This document shows positions 1 through 8,681 of a DNA stretch of 36,496 bases, in pieces. Source of the DNA: Bacteroidales bacterium (GTDB lineage: Bacteria; Bacteroidota; Bacteroidia; Bacteroidales; JAIOZK01). Where the stretch lies: positions 1 through 36,496 of the forward strand of contig JAIOZK010000035.1 of assembly GCA_021740625.1 (NCBI GenBank). The letters are read 5' to 3'. Within the stretch, counting starts at the first letter, position 1. Each line of letters starts with the position of its first letter. The notes under the pieces were generated by a model that was not told the origin of the DNA, searched no databases, and saw only the letters and a program-made list of their open reading frames with translations. The translations under genes were made by a program, and so were the position numbers.

Positions 1-137
1 GAACTTTAAAGCTTTCACTGAAGTTCCTTCGCCTTCTCTCAGATACGGTTAATTTTTGTGATTTTCTTGTTGCCATTTTTAACTAATTTTAGTTTGTTTT
101 TCTGTTAAAAAGTGGTCAACGTATTTCAGGCATTGAC

Positions 138-170
138 AAAACCCCTGCCGGCATGCTCGCACCGACAGGG
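138..170 (-). terminator. Rho-independent terminator of the T9SS adhesin gene
   Basis: On the minus strand a GC-rich stem (CCCTG/CAGGG, one mismatch, then CGG/CCG) is followed by TTTT, about 16 nt after the stop codon of the gene at 186-3533. Positions 1-137 hold no gene I can support. Confidence 0.6.
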
Positions 171-185
171 ATCCAGAAAGGGGCG

Positions 186-3100
186 TTAATTGATGATAAT
201 TTTGCGAAACTCCCTCTTGTTCCCGGTACGAATCTCAGCAATGTACAATCCTTCCGGTAAACGGGAAATGCTCAGCCTTATCCGCCTGCTGTCAGGACTA
301 AGACTAACAACGGGCTGCCCGCTAACAGAGGTGAGGGTAAAGTGATGGATTACCTCTTCCCTTCCGGTCAGAACAATGTTTAGTTGTTCAGAAACCGGAT
401 TGGGATATATGTGGATATGGTTTTGATTGGTTTCCTTGTTGATATCTGTGTAAAGAGAAATACTGACTGTGCCCAGGGTATCTGATTCGCACTGATCATA
501 AAGGGCTGAAATGAAATAGCTGTATTCACCGCTTTCATACAAAGTATCGGCATAATTGCTTTCCGGCCAGTTGAATTCTATCAATTCTTCATTCCTGAAA
601 ATATTATAGCCTTGCAATGTCCTTGGCTCACGCTTACTATCTGGTTGATAAGATATATTGCTGAGCTGAAGTTCAGGCTTCAGATTCCGGGAAACAGGAT
701 GCAGTGCTGTAGAATTTACCACGATTTGATCGGATGGGCTATGTTTTACATAAACTTCGCAACTGCTGATGAAATCGTAACCATAATGGGACAGTTCCGT
801 GAGATTGCCGATGGATCCATAGTATAGCTTTGGATTTTTGCTGTGATCATCTACAGCAATAAAGGGCCCGTTGTTTTGATTGTTTTTGATGTAGATCAGA
901 AAATTGCCTTCCTCTATCGCAATGGCTTCAAAATTTGCCGTTAGCCAGGAATTTCCTTCACCGGCCTGCACTACGACGGGTCCTGCCAGTACGGAATTTC
1001 CATCTCCACTCAATACATAAACTTCAAGTTCATTCTGGTAGTTTAAATGATCATCAACATAAAACATGGTCTTTTGTATGCTAACAGGGTAATCTTCAGG
1101 TTCAAAAAGCTGGGCAAAGCCATAACCGGGCTCTATGGCAGAAACGGCATTTTCGAAGGAATTATCATGATAATACAGCCAATGGTAAGTCATCTGCGGA
1201 GGGTCCCAATCCAGTTTGGCAATGGAATGTCCAGAACCAAACTGGGGTTCCAGACTGAGGTTGGAGGGTTCTTCACACATTTGATAAACATGGATGTTGT
1301 CGATAAACCAGCCATCGATGTTCGAGGAGTTTTCCCCTTCGGCTCGGAATACAAGTTTAACATGCATTTCCTGATAGGTGTAGTTTGAAATGTCATAGTG
1401 TTTTGAAATCCATTCGGTGCTACCGTCGTTAATCAAGGTTTCCAGGGGATAAAATGATTCATCATCCATTACCCCAATAATGAACTTTTCAGTTCCATTT
1501 TTATCAATATCTTCAAGTTTTACATCGAGATCAAAATATACGTGCCCGTCTTCAATTCCATTTACATATAGGGGATAGGATAATAAGTCAAAGGAATAAT
1601 TCATCAGTTCAGGCAAACCGATAAATTGAGCTGACTTTCCAGGATTACCTATTTCATCGTTAATTACCCAATTATCACATGGAACTTCCCAATCATAATT
1701 GTAAAAACCGTTTTCCCAGGTTTCCGTGAAAGGAAGACTCAACGGAGCAATGATCCAGATCGACAGCGAACCTTCTTTTGCAGATTCAGATGTATCTCCG
1801 GGAGAACCGTATGGATACAAATCGTACAGAGCGGAAACATCAAATTCATGATATCCCTGTTCTAAATTATATGTCCAGTATTCGATTATGTTCTGTCCTT
1901 CGTAGTATTCAACATAATCCAGATGTTCGTCATTATGATATACATTGAAACCAAGCAAATTTTCAGGAACGACATATGACACACTTCCGTCATCTTCTCC
2001 AAATTCAAGCCCGAAAATAATATCATCCTGAAGAATACCCAGCATTGTTCTGTATCCTGGTATTATTCCATCACAAATAGCGAGTCCACCGGCATTTTGT
2101 GTACCAAAAGCACCAGAATTATAAGTAACTCCCGTCTCGGTTCCCGTAGCAATATCAAATTGAACGATGGTTGCATTGTTATCCTGGCTGTGTCCATATA
2201 AATAGGGGATGCCACTATATTCCTGATTGTCCCATGCCAGACCATAATAACTACCATAACTTCCAACAGGAAAGCTGTTTATCGTTATACCGTTTTTATC
2301 GAAAAGTGTAAATTGTGTATCCCAGTTATTTGCCCAGAAAGCATCAAATTCTTGATCATAGGCAATCGCCCTCACAGCAACAGGGGCAGTGATGGTTTCC
2401 TGCACCACTTCATCCTCAAAGTTCATTCCCCAAACCGTTGTGCTTGCATTGCTTCCCCAGAATAATTCACCGTCGTACGCAAGATCGCGCACATCCATGC
2501 AACCACCGGAAACAACAAAACTCCCAAGGAAATTTCCGTCTAATTCGTAACGAAAGAAGGTTCCATTGCCTGCATTCCAGTGGGTGGTATAGATGTAATT
2601 TCCATCCGATTCAATTCCGGCCTCCCCTGAGCAATCCCCACAAGGGAAAGAAAACTGGGTATCCCATAATTCCCGGGAATCTCCGCTGCTGGTATCGGGC
2701 ATCAGGGGCGGCTTCCATATGAGTTTCACAGCATTATCATAACTACATCCTGCCAATTCCCTGGGTATATAAAGAAAGTCGGAGGTGAAACTGAAATATA
2801 CCTTTTCTGATAATCCGGTAGTATACATGGCTCCGATGCTTAGGGTGTAAGATTGCCCGTATTCCAGCATATCATAATAATAACTTGTTTCCGTGGTGGC
2901 ATCCACCCAGGCATCATTCAGGAACAAATGATAATCGACAAGTTCTGCAACCGTATCATTCAGTACTAAAATATCTACATTGTCGATGGCCCACTGGGAG
3001 CCGGCAAAGCCGAACCAGATACTCCCTTTTTTACCTGACAGCTCTGACAGCTCAATATTTGTATGCTGCCATTCGGCAGCCGGGATCATTTCCTGCAGCA

Positions 3101-3533
3101 GTACGCAGGTTTCGAATGCATCGTAGCTGTAATAAATGGCGGCCTTTTCACCCTGCCCATCGTAGTAGCTATCGAAAAGCAAGCTGAAGTGATCATGTAT
3201 AGAAAGGTCAAGGGCGGGAGTGATTAGTGTGTCGCTTTGAAAATGAATACTGTCGTTCACACAGGCGTAATCCGAATCCCGATCGGGAATGATAAAACTG
3301 CCACCGCTACCATCGTCTGTTTTTTGCCATAGATCATTTTTTTGTGTCCATTCCTGGGGAGGGAAATCGTCTTCATCAAAGTTTTCATAAACTGCTGTAA
3401 TCCTGGGTTCTTCCCAGCTCATGACGGATGTGAGGGGATCAAAATGGACATTCCGGGGTGGATATTGTTCAAGCTGTGCATACGCACTCAAATACATCAT
3501 TCCTGCTAACAGGATCAGTAATCCATTTTTCAT
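186..3533 (-). CDS. T9SS-exported adhesin-like protein (choice-of-anchor J domains, type A sorting domain)
   Basis: 1115 aa, probably a cell-surface or secreted protein. Residues 1-19 form a signal peptide ending before Gln (SAYAQ). Two MAM-like 'choice-of-anchor J' (cleaved-adhesin type) segments are visible. The first is at about residues 46-190 and ends in the family-like WAIDNVDI. The second starts at LPFTETWENG around residue 600 and ends in GWFIDNIHVY. Between them is a beta-propeller-like stretch rich in Trp/Gly/Asp. Residues 1036-1115 are a typical T9SS type A C-terminal sorting domain, with YPNP at 1043-1046, LPEGLYIAEI and a basic end. Such proteins are exported through the periplasm and outer-membrane T9SS channel, where the tail is removed. 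The ligand is not readable from sequence. It stands alone, with a terminator directly downstream. The ATG at 3533 is chosen because the signal peptide starts there. Confidence 0.85.
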   Translation of the reverse strand: MKNGLLILLAGMMYLSAYAQLEQYPPRNVHFDPLTSVMSWEEPRITAVYENFDEDDFPPQEWTQKNDLWQKTDDGSGGSFIIPDRDSDYACVNDSIHFQSDTLITPALDLSIHDHFSLLFDSYYDGQGEKAAIYYSYDAFETCVLLQEMIPAAEWQHTNIELSELSGKKGSIWFGFAGSQWAIDNVDILVLNDTVAELVDYHLFLNDAWVDATTETSYYYDMLEYGQSYTLSIGAMYTTGLSEKVYFSFTSDFLYIPRELAGCSYDNAVKLIWKPPLMPDTSSGDSRELWDTQFSFPCGDCSGEAGIESDGNYIYTTHWNAGNGTFFRYELDGNFLGSFVVSGGCMDVRDLAYDGELFWGSNASTTVWGMNFEDEVVQETITAPVAVRAIAYDQEFDAFWANNWDTQFTLFDKNGITINSFPVGSYGSYYGLAWDNQEYSGIPYLYGHSQDNNATIVQFDIATGTETGVTYNSGAFGTQNAGGLAICDGIIPGYRTMLGILQDDIIFGLEFGEDDGSVSYVVPENLLGFNVYHNDEHLDYVEYYEGQNIIEYWTYNLEQGYHEFDVSALYDLYPYGSPGDTSESAKEGSLSIWIIAPLSLPFTETWENGFYNYDWEVPCDNWVINDEIGNPGKSAQFIGLPELMNYSFDLLSYPLYVNGIEDGHVYFDLDVKLEDIDKNGTEKFIIGVMDDESFYPLETLINDGSTEWISKHYDISNYTYQEMHVKLVFRAEGENSSNIDGWFIDNIHVYQMCEEPSNLSLEPQFGSGHSIAKLDWDPPQMTYHWLYYHDNSFENAVSAIEPGYGFAQLFEPEDYPVSIQKTMFYVDDHLNYQNELEVYVLSGDGNSVLAGPVVVQAGEGNSWLTANFEAIAIEEGNFLIYIKNNQNNGPFIAVDDHSKNPKLYYGSIGNLTELSHYGYDFISSCEVYVKHSPSDQIVVNSTALHPVSRNLKPELQLSNISYQPDSKREPRTLQGYNIFRNEELIEFNWPESNYADTLYESGEYSYFISALYDQCESDTLGTVSISLYTDINKETNQNHIHIYPNPVSEQLNIVLTGREEVIHHFTLTSVSGQPVVSLSPDSRRIRLSISRLPEGLYIAEIRTGNKREFRKIIIN

Positions 3534-4019
3534 GGTATTATTTATTTATGATGCAGCCATTCATTCAGCGGCAATTTATAATTCAAAGTTTCAGATGTTG
3601 GGGAGCAATCAACTTCACAAGTCAGGACAAATGACAGACGTTTTTGTTAAAAGAATAGTTGCACAGGTGGAACAAAAAAGTATTAATAAAATAAGAATAT
3701 GGGTTGAAACCCTTGGAGATCTAGTTGACCACAAACCCCATGCTAAAGCGTTGGGAAAGTATAGTGTTTTGATAATAATTTTGCTATAGAATAAATTTCA
3801 GCGATTACTTTCCCTACACTGAAGTGTGGGGGAAACATGGGAAAACAAAGTAACACAAGAGGCTGTTTAAAAATTGCAGTGTTTCGTCAGGCTGAGAAGT
3901 CGAAGCCTAAAGATCGTTGATTATCAGTGCATCTCGACTAGTAGCCAGCCGGCAGGCACGGCGCTCGATGTGACCCAGATAGCTGCAGGACACTTTTCGG
4001 ACAGCTCCAAACCAAAGAT
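3534..4019. other. Intergenic region without a supported gene
   Basis: This 486-nt stretch lies between two minus-strand genes. The right part (3859-4008) is a repeat-like element, listed separately. The left part has open frames but none with convincing coding character. No clear TAnnTTTG box was found for the gene starting at 3533. Confidence 0.5.
3859..4008. repeat. REP/MITE-like intergenic element with imperfect terminal inverted repeats
   Basis: The ends are GAGGCTGTTTAAAAA on the left and TTTTCGGACAGCTCC on the right, imperfect inverted copies of each other. Inside are AGTCGAAGCCT and a palindromic part with TCGACTAG and CGCTCGA around GCCGGCAGGC. The word CCGGCAGGCA recurs in the repeat at 17384-17467. 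No ORF is present. It looks like a dispersed non-coding repeat of the kind seen between Bacteroidota genes. The genome-wide copy number cannot be judged here. Confidence 0.45.
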
Positions 4020-6476
4020 TCAATTTATTTTTCCAAGGTGAATCATATAACTCTTCACAAACTTGAGTTCCCGGAAACTGACATCATTGCCAAGGGCTTC
4101 TTTGGCATCATTCAACAGAAGACTTTCGCTCTGCAGAAAATGGTCTTTTATCAAATTGAATTTATCGTCATCCACAAATGCATGAACTTCCAGTTCCCCT
4201 GTTTCAATGAAATGAGCCAGGTGGCCTTCGATGGTCCTTGGACTCATGTTTCTTTCAGCAGCAACGTCTTCAATATTCTTTCCCTGTTTCCAGAGATCGT
4301 AACTGATCTGTTTTGTATTGATCTTTGGTTTGCGGGTTTTTTCAAGCGGATCTTCGGGTGGGAGCACTTCCATGTTGTGATCTCTTCGGTATTGGATCAG
4401 CAGGTCCAGCAGTTCATCCCCGAAAGTTTCCAACTTCTTTTTACCAAAACCCTTGACTTCCCTGAGGGTTTTTTTGTTGGAGGGTATGCTGGCACAGAGG
4501 GCCCGGATGGTTTTAAGGGGTAATACCATGAACACCTCCCAGTTCAGCTCATCGGCTTTTGCATTGCGCCAGGATTTCAGCAGCTCATAAAGTTTGGCAT
4601 CTTTGATCTCATCCGTATCCGGTACTTTTTGCTTTCTTTTCCTCCTGGCCGGAAGATCCTCTATGGAAGCTTTGGCTCTGGTTTGCAGGTATTCCTTCAG
4701 CACAAATCCATTTTTACAACCTGCCAGGCATTTTTGTTTGAAAGCAGCTCTTTCGTAAAGTTTGTCGAGCGCTTCTGAAATGCTCTTTTTGATCTCACGG
4801 TTATCGGTCTCTATCGCTGTGGTATTGACAAGGCTGATCACATTTTGTTCAAGTTGATCGTTAAAATACAGCACAGCTTTATTCAGTCTTTGCTGCAGTT
4901 TGCCGTTCTTTTCCGCGTCCTTTTCCTGTTCCAGCAAATCCCTGATCTCATGCTGAAAACTTCCGGCTACTTTGCTAATAGTCTTGTTGCTGGTCCTGCT
5001 GCTTTTTTCATATTGGTCCAGTAGCTTTACAGGAAGGTTGAAAGCATTTTTCGAAAGCAGATTGTTGACGTGATAAAACTGGTTTTGCAAATCTGAAAAA
5101 TCGAACAGGTCCATCAGCATTTTTTCATGGTAGCGCATTTTGTATGCTTCCAGTTGATTTCGATCGGGTTGATTCTGTTCCACATTGCTGGTGAAATGTT
5201 GAATGCTGGTATTGGTTCGCAGGCTGCCGGAACCAATTCTGGAACTGAGCACCAGTCCCTCGAGCGATTTGCAACGACTCAATGCCACATAGACCTGCCC
5301 ATGGGCAAAGGCAGCTTCCGCATCGATGATGGCTTTTTCGAAGGTCAGCCCCTGGCTTTTGTGTATGGTGATGGCCCAGGCCAGTTTGAGGGGGATCTGG
5401 CTAAAACTACCTTCCACTTCTTCGGTGATCTCTTTGGTTTCGCGGTTCAGGCCGTATTTCACATTCTGCCATTCCACGGGATTGACCCGGATGGTAAATT
5501 CATCCTCCGGGCATTTGACGATTACGCTGCCTTCATCAAAACCCCTTACTTTCCCGATTTTACCATTGTAGTATTCTTTATCGGGGGAAGGGTCGTTTTT
5601 TACGAACATCACCTGGGCACCTTCTTTCAGGACAAGGCTTTCATCCGTGGGATAATTGTATTCGGGGAATTTCCCCTGAACCTCGGCAATGAAAGTTTCC
5701 TGTTGTCCCTGCAACCGCTTAAGTCTGCTTTCATTGATGTTGCGTGCCTTTGCATTGTGGGTCGTGAGGGTGATAAAACCTTCGCCATCCGGCTTGAAAC
5801 CGGGTTTGTGCCGTGTGTTGAGCACATCGATCACGCCCTGGTCCATTTTGTTGTCGCGTATCTTGTTCAGCAGATCGATGAAGTGCTGGTCGCTTTGCCG
5901 GTATACATGCTTCAGTTCTATGCTGGTAAAGCTGGTTTGTTTCAGGGCCTGGCTGCTGAAGAAGAATGCCGTTTCGTAATGTTGCCTTAGGATCTGCCAT
6001 TCATCTTCTTTCACTACAGGGGCAAGTTGCTGCAGGTCTCCGATCATGAGGAGTTGCACACCGCCGAAGGGCAGCGTCCGGTTTTTGAACCTTCGCAATA
6101 CGCGATCGATCCCGTCCAGCAGATCGGCCCGCACCATGCTGATTTCATCGATCACCAGCAGGTCAAGGCTTTTCATGATGTTGATCTTTTCCTTGCTGAA
6201 GCGTTTGAATGCCGCCCCTGCCCCACTCTCTTCATATCCGGGGACTTGCGGCCCGAAGGAAAGCTGGAAAAAGGAATGTATGGTCACCCCGCCGGCATTG
6301 ATGGCAGCCACTCCGGTTGGGGCCACCACGACCATTCTTTTGGGAGAAAGTTTTTTGAGATTGTGCAAAAATGTAGTCTTTCCCGTACCGGCCTTCCCGG
6401 TCAGGAAAATGTTGTTGCCCGTGTACTGCACGAAGTCAAAGGCAAGCTGTAATTGTTTGTTTTCTGGTGTTTTCAT
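4020..6476 (-). CDS. PIF1-like superfamily 1B DNA helicase with HRDC and helix-turn-helix C-terminus
   Basis: 818 aa, an ATP-dependent DNA helicase. Walker A GKAGTGKT is at 27-34 and Walker B LLVIDE at 106-111 (DE at 110-111). PIF1/RecD-type motifs follow: GGVQLLMIGDLQQLAPV, then ITIHKSQGLTFEKAIID and VYVALSRC. The middle (about 440-620) is helical. Around 640-710 is an HRDC-like helical bundle containing the typical VKGFGKKKLETFG helix-hairpin-helix. Around 730-815 is a RecQ-type HTH segment (NIEDVAAERNMSPRTIEGHL). This PIF1-core plus RecQ-tail layout is common in Bacteroidota. Its likely role is unwinding or remodelling forked or structured DNA in the cytoplasm. A TAnnTTTG box sits 22 nt upstream of the ATG. 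Confidence 0.88.
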   Translation of the reverse strand: MKTPENKQLQLAFDFVQYTGNNIFLTGKAGTGKTTFLHNLKKLSPKRMVVVAPTGVAAINAGGVTIHSFFQLSFGPQVPGYEESGAGAAFKRFSKEKINIMKSLDLLVIDEISMVRADLLDGIDRVLRRFKNRTLPFGGVQLLMIGDLQQLAPVVKEDEWQILRQHYETAFFFSSQALKQTSFTSIELKHVYRQSDQHFIDLLNKIRDNKMDQGVIDVLNTRHKPGFKPDGEGFITLTTHNAKARNINESRLKRLQGQQETFIAEVQGKFPEYNYPTDESLVLKEGAQVMFVKNDPSPDKEYYNGKIGKVRGFDEGSVIVKCPEDEFTIRVNPVEWQNVKYGLNRETKEITEEVEGSFSQIPLKLAWAITIHKSQGLTFEKAIIDAEAAFAHGQVYVALSRCKSLEGLVLSSRIGSGSLRTNTSIQHFTSNVEQNQPDRNQLEAYKMRYHEKMLMDLFDFSDLQNQFYHVNNLLSKNAFNLPVKLLDQYEKSSRTSNKTISKVAGSFQHEIRDLLEQEKDAEKNGKLQQRLNKAVLYFNDQLEQNVISLVNTTAIETDNREIKKSISEALDKLYERAAFKQKCLAGCKNGFVLKEYLQTRAKASIEDLPARRKRKQKVPDTDEIKDAKLYELLKSWRNAKADELNWEVFMVLPLKTIRALCASIPSNKKTLREVKGFGKKKLETFGDELLDLLIQYRRDHNMEVLPPEDPLEKTRKPKINTKQISYDLWKQGKNIEDVAAERNMSPRTIEGHLAHFIETGELEVHAFVDDDKFNLIKDHFLQSESLLLNDAKEALGNDVSFRELKFVKSYMIHLGKIN

Positions 6477-6498
6477 AATTTGTTTTTGGGATGTGAAT

Positions 6499-6506
6499 CA
6501 AAGATA
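6499..6506 (-). promoter_or_regulatory. Bacteroidota -7 box for the helicase gene
   Basis: The minus strand reads TATCTTTG, an exact match to TAnnTTTG, 22 nt before the helicase ATG. No clear -33 TTG was seen, so the call rests on the -7 element and its position. Confidence 0.5.
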
Positions 6507-6689
6507 GGTAATTATTGGTCATCGGTAGAATAAAATTTTAAAAGAAGGAGTAGATTATATTCATTTTGTTTTCACTTCGTTTCATGACATCCGTTTACAA
6601 TTTACAGGTAATTCAGGATATTCCTGATGCCGGGTTATAACAGACGAATAATAAGTAAAATTGAATATGGAAGGCTTGGTGATAATTTG

Positions 6690-6763
6690 TGGAGAATACC
6701 GGATTCGAACCGGTGACCTTTTGACTGCCAGTCAAACGCTCTAGCCAACTGAGCTAATTCCCC
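6690..6763 (-). tRNA. tRNA-Ala(GGC)
   Basis: The minus strand folds into a full cloverleaf. The acceptor is GGGGAAT/ATTCTCC with discriminator A, followed by a D arm GCTC..GAGC, an anticodon stem TTTGA/TCAAA with loop CTGGCAG (anticodon GGC), and a T arm ACCGG-TTCGAAT-CCGGT. The acceptor carries the G3:U70 pair that marks alanine tRNAs. CCA is not encoded. It is transcribed away from the peptide cluster. Confidence 0.95.
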
Positions 6764-6774
6764 AATTGAATGTG

Positions 6775-6805
6775 CAAATTTAATGTTTTTTCTTAATTCT
6801 GCCAA
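6775..6805 (-). promoter_or_regulatory. Promoter of tRNA-Ala
   Basis: On the minus strand a TTG (6803-6805) is followed after 20 nt by TAAATTTG (6775-6782), a full match to the Bacteroidota -33/-7 promoter form. The box ends 11 nt before the mature tRNA 5' end. Confidence 0.6.
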
Positions 6806-6929
6806 TGTATATAATAAAGCTGTTGAAAAGAATCCTAAACAAAACAAAAAATTCTATAATATTTTATGATTTACTTTATTCAATCCAAATAAGAATTTCT
6901 AATTTTCTTTTCCTTAAAACTTTAAATGT

Positions 6930-6937
6930 TACTTTTG
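6930..6937 (+). promoter_or_regulatory. Probable -7 box of the radical SAM peptide cluster
   Basis: TACTTTTG matches TAnnTTTG and lies 61 nt before the ATG of the first cluster gene (6999). No good -33 TTG was found, so this is a partial match. It would drive the genes from 6999 to 9617 and perhaps 9883. Confidence 0.45.
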
Positions 6938-6998
6938 GAGTTGTTAAGCTGCCTTGCAGCATGAATGCATAAAAAGAAAGGAATTTCTTAAAAAAACA

Positions 6999-7277
6999 AT
7001 GAAAGTTTTACGCTTTACAAAAAACAATATTGACACCTTTTATTTGTCCCCGTACATTGAATACACTTTTGACGATGAAAAGCTTGTTTTAAGGAATGAT
7101 CTCTTCGCGAAGGTACTGATTGCGCCGCAATTGAAAAAGGATCCGGAAAAGACCATGCAGATGTTAAAAGAGGGTATTCCGTCGGCAGATGCAGTTGCAT
7201 TTGTACGGGACAATTTTGTTTGTAATGATCCGCAGCAGGTACTGGAGGCATTTTTACAAAACGGTATTTTGGAGTGA
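6999..7277 (+). CDS. Small RRE/PqqD-like candidate, first gene of the peptide-modification cluster
   Basis: 92 aa from the ATG at 6999. The frame is open upstream to a TTG at 6954, but the added 15 residues are poor and the -7 box at 6930 fits 6999. The N-terminal third is beta-rich (FYLSPYIEYTF, KLVLRND). The C-terminal half has the helix pattern of a winged helix, ending DPQQVLEAFLQNGILE, which resembles the end of PqqD-type RiPP recognition elements. Such proteins bind the leader of a precursor peptide and present it to a radical SAM enzyme. This resemblance is inferred from pattern, not from a profile search. It is separated by only 3 nt from the radical SAM gene at 7281, so co-expression is likely. 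There is one Cys and no Trp-rich tail, which argues against it being a second precursor. Confidence 0.55.
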   Translation: MKVLRFTKNNIDTFYLSPYIEYTFDDEKLVLRNDLFAKVLIAPQLKKDPEKTMQMLKEGIPSADAVAFVRDNFVCNDPQQVLEAFLQNGILE

Positions 7278-7280
7278 TAT

Positions 7281-8681
7281 ATGGAAAAATTAACTGCAGT
7301 CAGAAGATCATTTATTTCCCCCTTTGTACAGGAAAAGGATTTTGATTTTACGGGAGGATACTGTTTCGAGAAAAATGGCAGTGCATTTTTATTGAATCCT
7401 GATGTCGGCAGTTCTATTTTGCTCGACCGGGATCATCTGGAAGAAATAAAAAACAAGAAGATCAGCGACGACCTGCAATTCAAATTGATCCAGCGGGGAT
7501 TTATGAAAGTGCCCGGAAGCCCCCAATGTACGGATGAAGAATCGATATTGCCCAGGTTTTTTATCATTGATCTGACGCAGGCCTGCAATTTTCGCTGTAC
7601 GTATTGTTTCAGGCATCTGGATGAAACACCCAGGACCATCAGTAATGAAACATTACAAAGCATCATTGACTTTATTGCTGATTACTGCAAAAAGACAAAT
7701 CAACGCGAAATCCACATACAACCCTGGGGCGGAGAACCCCTGATCGCCTGGAAAAAGATCCTCCACATACATGATGATTTACAGGAAAAAGGGATTAAAG
7801 CGGTTCTGACCATAGAGTCGAATGCCGGCCTCATCACACCGAGAGTAGCAAAGGAAGCATACGAAAGGGATATACGCATTGGTGTGAGCATCGACGGTTT
7901 GCCTGAAATCCACAACTTGCAGCGCAAGCTTGCCAATGGAAAGGATTCTTTTGAAAAGATGCGGCAGGGCATGCAGAACTTACGGGATGCAGGTTACGGA
8001 ACAAGGCATGGGATCATCACGGTACTCACGCGCAATACCCTTCCCTACCTGGAGGAATTCCTGGAATATTTTGCCATCGATTTGAAGATCGACCGTTTCA
8101 AGTTAAATATTGTCAAGGACAGTCCGGTGATGAAAGACAAAGGCCTTTGTCTGAGCAATGCCGAGATCATCGATTTTCAAAAACGTCTGCTGAAGAAACT
8201 GATCGAATTGAACAAACGCGGCCATTCCATCATTGAGTTGAATGTATTTGACAAGTTGCAGAACCTGCTGATCCGGAACAAAGGTAACATTTGCATTTCA
8301 CGGGGATGCCTGGGCGGTAAAAAGATGATCGCCTTCGACATGGACGGCAGGATTTTTCCCTGTGATATCACCGATTATAAGGAAGAAGCTGTGGGAAGCG
8401 TTAACGACGGTGAAGAGCTGATTCCCCTGCTCGAAAAGGCACATCACAAAACCGACTTCTTTGCAAAAAAGGAATCTGAAAATTGTGCTTCATGTCCCTG
8501 GTGGTTCTTTTGTAAAGGTGGATGCACCACGGCCATCAAGTATAAAAAGGGAAAGGTTGAAGGCGTGGACGAGCTGGAATGCCTTTCGAACCGCAGTCTT
8601 TATCCGGAACTGATCAGGATGTTCCTGGAGGAACACGAACTGGTAAAGATATTGACAAAAAATAAATTAGAAATCGCATAA
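7281..8681 (+). CDS. Radical SAM/SPASM peptide maturase A
   Basis: 466 aa. The radical SAM cluster motif CNFRCTYC gives C102, C106 and C109 (CX3CX2C), with SAM-binding GGEP at 150-153 and a beta-strand SIDG around 203. The C-terminal SPASM part has many further Cys likely to bind auxiliary Fe-S clusters: C338, C343, C361, C402, C405, C411, C415 and C434, in a CASCPWWFFCKGGC arrangement typical of peptide-modifying enzymes. Residues 1-90 precede the barrel and may contact the leader peptide. Established family roles of SPASM maturases include C-C, C-S and C-O crosslinks on ribosomal peptides. The precise reaction here is unknown. The next gene starts directly after its stop (TAAATG). Confidence 0.88.
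   Translation: MEKLTAVRRSFISPFVQEKDFDFTGGYCFEKNGSAFLLNPDVGSSILLDRDHLEEIKNKKISDDLQFKLIQRGFMKVPGSPQCTDEESILPRFFIIDLTQACNFRCTYCFRHLDETPRTISNETLQSIIDFIADYCKKTNQREIHIQPWGGEPLIAWKKILHIHDDLQEKGIKAVLTIESNAGLITPRVAKEAYERDIRIGVSIDGLPEIHNLQRKLANGKDSFEKMRQGMQNLRDAGYGTRHGIITVLTRNTLPYLEEFLEYFAIDLKIDRFKLNIVKDSPVMKDKGLCLSNAEIIDFQKRLLKKLIELNKRGHSIIELNVFDKLQNLLIRNKGNICISRGCLGGKKMIAFDMDGRIFPCDITDYKEEAVGSVNDGEELIPLLEKAHHKTDFFAKKESENCASCPWWFFCKGGCTTAIKYKKGKVEGVDELECLSNRSLYPELIRMFLEEHELVKILTKNKLEIA

Noticed and set aside
3421-3789. 122-aa plus-strand ORF over the intergenic region
   Set aside because: It begins inside the T9SS gene and has no promoter or recognisable domain.
5127-5990. 287-aa plus-strand ORF inside the helicase gene
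   Set aside because: Long antisense shadow of a well-supported helicase; Phe/His-rich with no domain.
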